Assembly (NCBI GenBank): GCA_030015575.1
Contig: JASDDO010000028.1
Span: 26,081,154 to 26,145,153 of the forward strand
Direction of reading: 5' to 3'
Length of the DNA stretch: 64,000 bases
Source: Agapanthus africanus
Taxonomy: Eukaryota; Streptophyta; Magnoliopsida; Asparagales; Amaryllidaceae
Part shown: piece by piece, positions 14,201 through 23,568 of the stretch
Layout: each line of letters opens with the position of its first letter
How positions within the stretch are numbered: position 1 is the first letter of the stretch
Translations under genes and position numbers: made by a program
The notes under the pieces: model-generated
The model's database searches: none
Seen by the model: only the letters and a program-made list of their open reading frames with translations
Told to the model about the DNA's origin: nothing

Positions 14201-15331
14201 CCGAATAGTTTCCCGAATCCGAATTTTCGACCTCGTCGAATAATTCCCGAACTGCGAATTTGTGACTATAGCCATAATCTTAAGAAAGCAGTCAGCATCC
14301 ATCAAATTCTCCTTGCCTTTTAGGAAGAAAGGGACGAAATATGTGATATAGATAATAAAACAATTTCCATAACCACATCAATGGTTAAAGAGTATTAAAT
14401 CATATGGAAATAGGTATACATATGCTTCAGGCCATGAAAATAGAGAATAGACGATGCCACTTATAAATTTAAAGTTGTGGAGGATTGACTTTTGACCAAT
14501 CTTTGAGAGACCCTCTCCTCCATCACCTGTTACCCACTTTTCTCGGAAATTTATTTAACTCTACCCCATATATAGCTTGAAGAAGGATACATAGCATATT
14601 CCCACTAATTTACTTGGATGAAAACAAAAGCGATATTTATATGATCGGTGATTTTCATTTTGAAGAAAATGGCACATGCCATGTAAACATTGGTAGTATG
14701 ACATTCAAAAAGATGAGCATCCATGAAGACAACCTGAATCCCAAAAGCTGCCAGGAGTTGCATTCTAATATTAGAGAACAGATTTTAACAAATTGGATGA
14801 GTTTACTATAACTCTAGCCAAAATAGACTTTTAATTGAAAGTATGATAAAAAAATAGAGGTTATTGGCGGGGGGGGGGGGGGGGGGGTCTTTTTCTTTTT
14901 TTCTTTTCCTTTGCTTTTTTTTTTGTAGGGGGGGTGCTTAAGCTGCAGCAGGACCCACCCCGGGTGCTGCAAGATGCATTCACAGCCCTATTTTCTACTT
15001 AAGAATAAACATTTCTAGATAATTCATTTCTTTAAAAGAGTAACCAAGTACTTAGCTATTAAGAAGGTCTTCAACAATCTCTTCGGCAATTTTCGAGAAC
15101 AACTCGAGTATATCATGTTAAAGAGATCACCTTACTCTTCGCAGCATTTCTCTAAAATTTCAGCAGAATATTAGTCTGAAGATGTTTTCAAGTTTTGACT
15201 TTAACATGTTTTGTGTGGATATATGACAGGCACTTGAAGAAATGGCTAAAAAGAACGACGGCAAAGTTACATGCCCTAGGACAGGGTATGTGTGCAACTA
15301 TTCCGATCTTACAAAGGTGTTCATTACATGA
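11211..15331 (+). CDS. MAEA: MAEA/GID9-like GID-CTLH ligase subunit, C-terminal part
   Basis: Exons: 11211-11333, 12154-12339, 12839-12972, 13408-13594 and 15230-15331 (stop TGA 15329-15331). All junctions are GT-AG and in phase, giving 243 codons without a stop. Exon 1 (DLVDIDLFLEAKK...ALAWCAENKARLKK) is the CTLH region. Exons 2-3 (EFIELVRVDN, LQAGLSALKT) form the CRA region. Exons 4-5 (FPNGYVYSTK, KVTCPRTGYVCNY) are the degenerate RING-like C terminus. Plant homologues are about 400 residues, so roughly 160 N-terminal residues (LisH, coiled coil) are missing. The acceptor before exon 1 (ttcgttacag) is intact, so 5' exons may lie further left in or beyond the repeat-rich first 11 kb, or the copy may be 5'-truncated. 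In the family the protein pairs with the RMD5-type subunit in a multisubunit ubiquitin ligase. Introns carry MITEs and a 19-G run. Confidence 0.92.
11839..11982. mobile_element. 144-bp MITE in MAEA intron 1
   Basis: Exact 9-bp flanks AATAGGAAA (11830-11838 and 11983-11991) bracket imperfect inverted ends (GAGGAAAGGATGCCTGTGCA and, inverted, GATGACGGGCATGCGAGTGT), followed by cccctgtgcaag in both arms. The 9-bp duplication suggests a Mutator-like source. Confidence 0.75.
13012..13337. mobile_element. MITE-like inverted repeat in MAEA intron 3
   Basis: The left end ctacatttgcagaaaattac and the inverted right end ctaaattgcaggaaacaccc match with small indels. Inner arms share a tatagca motif. 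No convincing target duplication was found, so the ends are approximate. Confidence 0.55.
13973..14271. mobile_element. hAT-like MITE in MAEA intron 4
   Basis: The left end ATAGTCACATTATTCG and the inverted right end CTATAGTCACAAATTCG continue into shared TTCGGGAATTATTCG. The flanks CGATAATC (13965-13972) and CCATAATC (14272-14279) match 7 of 8. The interior is rich in ttcccgaat repeats. Confidence 0.7.
14869..14887. repeat. Run of 19 G in MAEA intron 4
   Basis: An uninterrupted G run, followed by a T-rich stretch and a second short G7 run at about 14929-14935. Such runs are prone to length error in assembly. Confidence 0.9.
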
Positions 15332-16113
15332 TGTGTCAAGCTGGTCAGAAAATGATCTGTAACTGTACAATCTCATAGTCTCTCTACTATGTGCATTGTT
15401 AATTGTATTTGCTTGAACTTAGACAATATGATGGTCTTAAAGTTCTTCAATGATCAAAAAACCAATTCACGCTGCGTGGATAATGACGATGGCTTTGCTG
15501 CGGCTATTCAGAAAGGCATGCATATAGAATTTGTGGTTCCCCTTTTCATTTTTCTTTCTGATATTGTTGATGCTTTTTGTATTTATTTGCCTTGAGAGTT
15601 TGCGGCATACTCCATTTACTTCAGAAAAAGCATACTCCATTTACTTCAGAAAAAATTGCGATGGTGGCAGACAAGCAGAGGTGTAGTATTTCTGAGGAGT
15701 GTGTTGAGTTTGCACTCATTTGAAGAAAATATGTTGGATTAAAGAATTTAAATTTAAAGGTTCCTTTGTTATTATATCCCAAATTATTTCTTACGTTTAA
15801 GAAGCACCTCTGCTGGTTCAATTTTCTTATGTTTAATCATTAAAACCTTTGATTATTTTTGATAACTCATCCTGAATCCTTTCCATTTTTATGAAATAAG
15901 TACCTCATCATCTTAATTATTTATTTTCGCCTTTAATTAAATCTATAATAATTCGCTTGTGCTGTACTATTATCCAAGCTTTCACGAGAAGTATTAAATA
16001 ATATCCAGACAAATTGTACAAAAGATTGATTAATTGGTAGATGTACTATTGTTAAAAAGAGCTAATATTAAGCAAATCAGGAGATTTTAGAAGGTATATT
16101 AAGCAAAATTCCC
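15332..16113. other. MAEA 3' flank, no gene seen
   Basis: This probably includes the MAEA 3' untranslated region. The ORF at 15389-15595 has no recognisable domain. A short direct duplication (agcatactccatttacttcag, about 15606-15648) is present. Confidence 0.5.
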
Positions 16114-16116
16114 TTA

Positions 16117-16964
16117 GTGTAGGATTACGAAAGAATTGGACTGCGGAATCAAAAGATGAGAGGATTCCATAATTTTGTATTTGGTTAAGGGCCTGTTTGG
16201 TTGCAGGATCAGGATTTTGATTTTGGATTGTGGAATCCTGGGATTCCATAATTTTGCGTTTGGTTGCAGGATTTGAATTTCAAGGATTCCTTTGTTTTTT
16301 ATGGGGGGCCCACCACAAAACAAGGATTCTGGAATCCTAAAAATTTCTAAGGATTTTCAAGGATTTGGCACTATTCATTGTACTTTTAGATGGGATCCGT
16401 GTACTTTATTTATTTAATAATCCTCTCTCTCTCTAAAATCCTCAAATCCAAATCCCACTTTTTTTCACCAACCAAACAAAGATTACAAGGATCTATAAAT
16501 CCAAAACTAGAAATCCAAAACTAACCAAACAACAAATTACCAAATCCAGAAATTTCAACCGTACTATTTTGGAATCCAAATTCCATAATCCTGCAACCAA
16601 ACAGGCACTTATGGAATTTGGATTTGTAGGATTCCTTTGTTTTTTATGGGGGCCCATCACAAAACAAGAATCCTTGAATCCTGAAAAAATTGTAAAATTT
16701 ATAAGGATTTGGCATTATTCATTGTACTTTTAGATGAGATCCAGGTACTTTATTTATTTAATAATCCTCTCTCTATCTATCTTTCTCTGTAATTCTCAAA
16801 TTCAAATCCCACTTTTTATTCACCAATCAAACAAAGATTACAACAATCTATAAATCCAATACTAGAAATCCAATATCAACCAAACAATAAATTACCAAAT
16901 CCAGAATTTTTCAGCCGTACTATTTTAAAAACCAAATTTCGTAATCTTGCAATCAAACAGCCCC
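16117..16964. mobile_element. Harbinger/Tourist-like MITE (older, host copy)
   Basis: The right part (16612-16964) is a diverged copy of the nested element at 16188-16608 and shares motifs such as ggattcctttgttttttatg and tttatttaataatcctctct. It ends in tcttgcaatcaaacagcccc. Both outer ends are next to TTA (16114-16116 and 16965-16967), the usual duplication of this superfamily. The left remnant (16117-16187) repeats ggattccataattttg. Confidence 0.65.
16188..16608. mobile_element. Harbinger/Tourist-like MITE (younger, nested)
   Basis: The inverted ends GGCCTGTTTGGTTGCAGGAT and TGCCTGTTTGGTTGCAGGAT (right end read inverted) are nearly identical. TTA occurs on both sides (16185-16187 and 16609-16611). 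The body is non-coding. It is inserted in an older member of the same family. Confidence 0.78.
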
Positions 16965-17117
16965 TTAAGCATCGTGCTATTTTTAGTAAAATACCTTAAA
17001 CAATTTCCTTACATTAAAAAACTCTAAACTAATTACGTACGTTCTATTAAAAAACTGTGTCATCCACTGTTTAAGTCTGATGTTTGGCCTTTTTGGCTTC
17101 AACATCCTTTCCATGAG

Positions 17118-17345
17118 ATGTAAGAGCAAGAAGGAGAGATGAGACGAGGAAGGTGGATTTTGGAGAAAATGGTGGAATCAAAGAGGTTAAAGGAAAAAGG
17201 ACATGGGCTGCAGGGGTGAGAGAGGATAAGAAGGTGGCAGAAGTGGACAGGGTGGAGGAAAGAGGAGGCAGGGAGGCGAAGGAGAAGGGGCAGGAGGAGT
17301 AAAGGAAAAGGCAGAGGAGATTTGGATGAAAGATAAGATAGAAAA
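17118..17345 (+). repeat. Purine-only-biased (GA-rich) tract
   Basis: About 230 bases in which the plus strand is overwhelmingly A and G (aggaagg, gaggaaagaggagg and similar), roughly 500 bp upstream of the first exon of the proline-rich gene. The minus-strand ORF here (17187-17372) is proline/serine-rich only because of this bias. Confidence 0.7.
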
Positions 17346-17835
17346 CGCTAAATCATCACTTAGGTATTTCAATGTAGTTTTATTAAAGTAAGTAAACTGT
17401 TTAAGATGTTATAATGTTTGGTATCTTTGTGTAATTTACCCCTTATTATTATATTAGTATTTAAAAGGATAGTAAAATATAAAATAGTTCATTCTTTCTG
17501 GGGTGTAATTTCAAAAACCAAAAAACCTCATGGTATTTCCTGCATGTTTCGAGGAGGAAGGAAACAGTTTGCCATTTGTTCATCGTCTTCTTCCCCAAAT
17601 TTTATTTTGGGGAACCCTAACGCCCCATCGCAGCTCGTCTGCGATGCGGTGTTCTTCTCTTTTGCTATTGTTATTCAACAATCTAAGCATCATCAACAAC
17701 ACCAACGATTCATGTCGCAGGACGCATGAAGAAGAATCGCCTTCGCCGCCTCCTCCTTCTTTCTCGTCATCTCTCATTGATTTCGTCGTCGTCGTGTTGT
17801 CTGCGTACTACTTGATTTGCCCTTTTCGATTCTGA

Positions 17836-19326
17836 ATGATGGTTGCGTCCTCATCAGGTGGAGCTGAAGCTGAAGGTGCATTGCTCTTCGGCCTCAGCAA
17901 AGACCCCTCTTTTACCTTCCAGCACGGCGATTTTCCATTAGAGGTGAGGATCACAGAAACGATGTTTATGTTTTTAATTTTTCATATGGGATTTTCTCGA
18001 GACCCAATTTTGCAAAATGTTAGAAGAAATGAGTGGCAATGCTCTGAGAGACAAGATGCAAATGCGTGCATTTGTAAGCAGTTAGATAAAACGAGGGAGA
18101 ATCGATCCTGGTGAACTGATGATAGAATGCCGATAAATTAGAACCATTTATTACAGGATTTTACAACGGGAAATACTTTACCTACCCACTTTTGTTCCCT
18201 GGCAGCATGTACCCAGGAGATAACAGGGTAGGGCTCAACATCATCTACATATTAATGCCATACATGGGGTCCATGGTGTTTAGATACATGTGGGTAGTAC
18301 TAAAAGTGGGTAGGATAAGTATTTTTCTTTCAGAGCATTCAATTTTCGATATGCCTAGAAAATGTGTTGCAATCCTTTAAGAGATAGAATAAGAAAAGGT
18401 TACATCCATAAGGTTTTTGAGAAGGGCCGGTAGAGGATGAAATGAGAGAGAATTGATTGAGATGATTCGTATGTGAGGCGAAGATCGATAAGTGAGCGAG
18501 TTATGTGAATTTTATAGATACCCAACTTTGAAAATGTCCAAAAAAATAAGTGGGATTATTCTAAGACGTCATTTGTAAGAACTTATAGGTAGATATATAA
18601 AGGATAAAATGAGGAAGGATTGATTGAGATGGTTTGGGCGTTTGCAGTGAAGAGAGACACATAAGCAAGTCACAAGGATTTTATCGAGTCCCAATTTTCA
18701 ATTTTCCCAAAACAATGAGTGGCTGCATGCTAAGATATTGGATCAGAAATGTGTGCATCCGAAAGAAATTAGAGGTCGAAATAATTAAGATGATTTAGAT
18801 ATGTGCAATGAAGACCGACCCACGGTTGAGCCAGTTGCAAGGAGGGACAAAATTGAAGTTAAGTAAGGAACAAGTAACATTATCGAATGCGATATCAACA
18901 GATACGTTATTTGTCAATTTGATAGAGGAGGCGAAACTTAAATGAGCTTGATGGAAGAAATGGTTTCATTGGATAGAAAAGGATCCATTGGATAAGGCTT
19001 GTTGTTTCATTATGTATGTCAAGTTATAACGAAAGATTCACACACACAACTAATTTATATGTATTTAATTAGAAAAAGAAATGATATGTAATGATGCCAG
19101 TGCTCCTGATTTGAGGAATGCCAAATTGAAACTTTTATTGGATATGCAGGTACAGAGTTTCGATGAACTATGGCCACATAATGAATTGGTTCGTGGAACG
19201 ACCACCTCTCATTCTTGACAGGAAATTGAGCCATCCTTGGTGGGGTTGCTCAAGAACAAAATTGCAAGCTTCAGGGAAACACTTGGCCTGCAACCTCCTT
19301 GGAACCAGTCTACTACACTGCATGAG
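17836..19326 (+). CDS. N-terminal exons of an At4g04980-like proline-rich protein gene
   Basis: Exon A is 17836-17943 (ATGATG start, 36 codons, contains GLSKDPSFTFQHGDFPLE), followed by a GT donor. Exon B ends at 19326 with a GT donor and contains LKNKIASFRETLGLQPPW. Two acceptors are possible for exon B. Starting at 19150 puts an in-frame TGA at 19216-19218. Starting at 19222 (cttgacag acceptor) is also phase 0 and avoids the stop, so I prefer it. The FRETLGLQPPW segment resembles, from memory, the conserved N-terminal block of the plant family that also matches the exons at 44804-54206; same strand and order support one gene. The exons expected between them were not found. Function of the family is not established. 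The link to the downstream exons is inference. Confidence 0.55.
17999..18870 (+). repeat. Reiterated RTE-LINE-like 3' fragments
   Basis: Segments near 18086, 18431, 18601 and 18772 are diverged versions of one sequence. The best one reads gaggaaggattgattgagat followed by a ggtttgggcg-type stretch; in plant RTE-type LINEs this region encodes an RENRLRWFGHV-like C-terminal motif. The last three are spaced about 160-170 bp apart. Shared gagtcccaattt and atgagtgg motifs lie between them. All copies are broken. Confidence 0.5.
18171..18327. mobile_element. Short MITE-like inverted repeat
   Basis: AAATACTTTACCTACCCAC at the left matches the inverted right end AAATACTTATCCTACCCAC, and both continue with TTTT. 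The element is about 157 bp, non-coding, and lies in the intron between exons A and B. No clear target duplication was found. Confidence 0.6.
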
Positions 19327-21352
19327 GTATTTTTTTATTTTGAAAATTTACACTGCATGAGTTATTGATTTCTACATTTTACATATTGATTTTGTAGCTT
19401 CATTTTACTTAATTAAAGTTTTTACCCCCTGTAAATATCATTCTGTGGGTTGGAAGGAGGAACTCTTTTCGCACTTTACAAAGAATTGTGCTTTGTTCGT
19501 TGTCATCTTTGGGCTATAAAGTTATAGGAAAAAGATTTGTAGAATTAAAGCAATACTAACTTGCCTCAAGTATAATCCTTAGACTGGCTAATCAGGTTGA
19601 GAGTAAAAATCAGCGGATATTTTTTCCTTTTCTGTTTATTGTTCCGAAGTACACTTTTAGTTCCCGAAGTGCATAGAAGGATGAAGGTTAGGGAAAATAT
19701 TGGATGACAGGGGTTATACTTTGTGCAAAATTTTCCATTTTAAAAGGGAATGACTACACATTTTTCAATTGAGTACACTTTCGAACCCACATATGTTTCA
19801 TCAGCCATCTTACAGTTTTCTAACGCATATGTCCGAACAGTTTATGGTCTTGTATGATGGTTATGGTTACTATGGATATTCCATATATATTTTGTTCGTT
19901 TTTTTTGCCAATGGTTTCAGGCTTTCAGCTAATATTAAGCAACCACAGTGCATGCAATGTTTTTTTGTTTGAAAGAAAATCAGGGCCTCAAAAGAGAGCC
20001 CGTCTCATATTAACGCAAAAAATAGCATGTATATTTACCACACTGCAGGTCTGAACTGGAAAAAAAACAAAAAAACTACACCTCACACCGAGGTAAAGAG
20101 CAAAAAGGAAGAGAATACAAGAGAAAGGAAAGGAAAGAACATAGGTGGAAAAAAGACGCCTTTTGATGATCACAGTTCCCATTAACTCTTGAGAACTGAA
20201 GATACAGCAGCCTCCAGGCATCAGCTTTTGAGTTGCAACCCTTCTATTATTCCAATTTTTAGTCCGCCCTCTGTATAATACAAGCATGACCCTGGCAGCA
20301 TATTGAAGGAAAAAAAAAAAACCTTTTCCAGGTTGCTCCCTGTTGCCACCAATCACTCTTCATCACTCCCTGTAAATCCAAACAAGACTGAGCTGCTCCA
20401 ACTCGACACCAGCTATTGCCAGCCTGAAATGTTGGGGGGGGGGGGGCCCTCAGCAGCCTCTGTTATTCAAGAAACAGATTTAGTCTAAACCCCTTGCTTC
20501 ACAAGAATCCTTGATTGATGATGTTTTAGAGTGTACAGTAGTAACCACAATCAATAACGGTGTCGCGTGTAGCTAGACCGAGATGAGTATGGGTCGTCCT
20601 CAGGGATATGTGGAATCTTTTAATCTTTCTTTAGACGTGTTGATTAGGAAGTGGAAGAAGAAGAGATAATAGTGAAGAATAGTTATAGAATCTAGATCTA
20701 CGTTAAACACGGATATAGAATATAGATCTAGTTTAAAGACGGATGTAGATTTTATATCAGAAGAGGGCTTGTAGGGTTCGTTAGGATTTAGTAATTCTGG
20801 ATGACTAATAAAGATGACTCCTTTTATCTTTTGATAGATTTAAAACTAGATTGATAGTGATGAATGAGGATTAGGGTTCTCGGAAGAAACTAGGGTTTCC
20901 ACACTATTGATCCTTGTCCTTTCATTGATCTCTATTCATGTCTAGCCCTTAACAAAACAATTGTTAATCTGATCTCAAATCGCGGTCGAGGCTAGCAATA
21001 AATTGGTAGCGCGCCCGATAAGAATGTTAACGATTCTTTTACTAAAGTTTATAAACTTCATAAGACGTAAAAAAAAGTTCAAATATTTTCTCATCCATTG
21101 ATCTACCATAATCCTACGAACCTTATCAAGCGGAGAATTACTCGCGCATGATGGAGATAGAAGAATGGATAGAGATGAAATTCATAATGTAACTAAATAA
21201 TTAAACTAATTAAACTAAAGATCTACATTTATTAATCAACTTCATAAGTACAAACTTCAAGTTTAGATTACAAGAGGAAGAAAAAGTTGCTCTCGATTTC
21301 TACCTTGTCGGATGTAGATGTTCCGTCGAATCTCACGTCGCTATATCACGTC
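19327..21352. other. Intronic/intergenic stretch, no exon recognised
   Basis: Contains a 13-G run (20434-20446) and an unclassified repeat-like segment from about 20530 (cggtgtcgcgtgtagctag) into which copia element 1 inserted at 21357. ORFs on both strands show no recognisable domain. If the two parts of the proline-rich gene belong together, this is part of its giant intron. Confidence 0.45.
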
Positions 21353-21357
21353 GAATC

Positions 21358-23552
21358 TGTTGGATATGTATGCCCTAGAGGCCAGTATTGTATATGTATA
21401 CATATGGATGCTAGGGATATATATGTACAGAACAATCTTGCTCAGTTTTATAGTATATTATTTGACTTGTCTTTGTCAGGATATGTGTATTTATTTCTAT
21501 TGTTATTATATCTAGCTTGCACATATTGATTAAGACTCGATACGGTAGTATACTATTATGGTTTGTCTTTATCTTAACATGGTATATGTCATACTCGTTA
21601 TTACATATTGCGGTTACATGTTGATAAAGCCCCTAGGATCTTGCTCGACTACCTGTGTTGTGATGGCGATCATACTTGTGGGAGCAGGGTAATCCATAAG
21701 CACATCCTTAAATGGTCCCTAGTCGCGTGAGTATCAAGACTGGGCATTGATACTCCAGAGTAGACTGGTGTATACGTTTCTACCCCCGTCGGGGGATGGT
21801 TGGTCCCGCAGCCATTGGTCTGATGCACCTAAGATCGTATACAGGTGCTCACTGGGTATGAGTACACTGGACGGACTCGCCGAGAACTTCCATATGGTAC
21901 TATACCTATCGTCAGATGGATGTTCTCATGTGACATGTGTACAGGTTAGTCTTTGGACCCGAGATCGACATTTGTCTCGTGTGAGTTCCTACGAACTTTG
22001 ATCACTACCCTACCACGGCTTTACTGAGTCGTGCAAACATGTTTTGGTTGGGTTCAGTCCTGAGCCACATGGAGGCAGTGAGCGATTGTCGGGGATTCGT
22101 CTCTCCCGGTATAGGGAGTCGATATCGCACTGCGATTCAATTGGTCAGGACCATAAGACCTTGGCCAAGGCAGTTGGGATTTACTGATAGGTTGATCAGT
22201 AGTTTCCCGGATTGGTCCTGAGCCACATTGGCACGACTTATCAGGTTATTAGGGTCTGACGTTCATCATCCCCTAGACCCGTTATGCGATACTCTTTGAC
22301 GAAGAGACCGGACTGTACGGATATTGTCACGGATAGGCTCGGTAGGAGATCCGGATGAGTTTGCTCATCGGCCTTCTTTTCGACAGCTACCTGGGTAGCC
22401 GTTACGTACAGCTAGTGCCGCTAACGTGCTTATGGTTAAACCCATTGCCAGAGTACTGTCGAGTTTTTAGAGTCCCACACAGAGGGTTTTCCTGATTCAG
22501 GCTAAATGATGTAGTAGCCGTATTGGATACGTGCAGAGTTTGATCGATCGATGTATTTTGTACTCGGATTTTCGATCGGACAGTTGGTAATACTAGCCGG
22601 CTCGGGTTTGAGCCGGATTATTAAATCAGGTATTGATTTAATAATTTACGTATATGTATTTCGATATATATATTCTAGTATTACATTCTTCGTGTTATTC
22701 TATCTTTTTGGACGTTCGGATTTTTATCCGATTGCCGGTATATATGTACTGTAGACGGAAATCCGTATTTATTACAGTTTTCCTTCTAGAAGATGGCCAC
22801 CTCATTTTGGATTTTCCATTTATTTGATAAATGGAAATGAGGTGTAAAGTGAGGTGAGGGAGGAATGGAGCTGACCATGCTTCAATAGTGAGCAAATGAA
22901 TTTATAATTCATTTTGGGTTTACTATTGAAGTATGGTTGCTATTGTTTAATGGAAGAAAATAGCATACAAAACCTTTGTGTGTTATTTTCTCTCTCATGC
23001 TTGATTCATTATTTTCTGGAGCTCTCTTTTGCTCTTCATCTCTTACTTCCTCTCTAGCTTCCTCCACCTTCATCTTCTTCCTCTTCACTATCTTCTCATG
23101 TGTTGAGAATCAAGTGAAGAGGTAAGAAAGAGAGAGCTTCACACTTAGAACTCCAAAATTACATTCTAGATTACTTGGACTAGCATCTCTAGTTGCTCTT
23201 TTGACATTTAGTAAAGAGCTAGAGTCATGAATCATATCCCTCAGATGGATCATCAAGGACCAAGGAAGACCGGAGAACAAGCTCGATCCCGGAGAGCCGA
23301 TGGAGCGGAAAAGGAAGATCAAGCGAGTTCAAGAGGGCTATGAGGAGCTAAGGATGAAGAACGAAGACCGAAGGACTTGGTTCGTTTGGTAAGAATTCCT
23401 CATCATAGTAGATACAACTCTAGATTTGCTAACTAGGCTTATGGTTAAAGATCCGGTTAGGATTTAGTCTAGCGCCAAGTTTTCGCTCGTCTTAAAATTT
23501 TTGTTCCGCAATTGGTCATGGAAGTTGGCCGAGGCGCTAGGGTAACCCTTCA
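21358..23552 (+). repeat. 5' LTR of copia element 1
   Basis: 2195 bp, TG...CA. Relative to the 3' LTR it has about 90 extra bases around 22940-23030, lost in the other copy between short ttgct repeats. It contains two long hairpin-forming segments (22798-22846 and 22877-22934). The 5' duplication GAATC is intact. Confidence 0.95.
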
Positions 23553-23568
23553 TGGTATCAGAGCCAGC
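23553..23568 (+). promoter_or_regulatory. Primer-binding site, initiator tRNA-Met
   Basis: TGGTATCAGAGCCAGC follows the LTR with no spacer. The first 12 bases are the standard complement of the 3' end of plant initiator tRNA-Met. Confidence 0.93.

Noticed and set aside
17187-17372. Minus-strand proline/serine-rich ORF
   Set aside because: Produced by the purine-rich tract on the plus strand; no start context or domain.
19988-20356. 122-residue minus-strand ORF
   Set aside because: No domain or homologous pattern recognised; the composition is unlike the real exons of the window.
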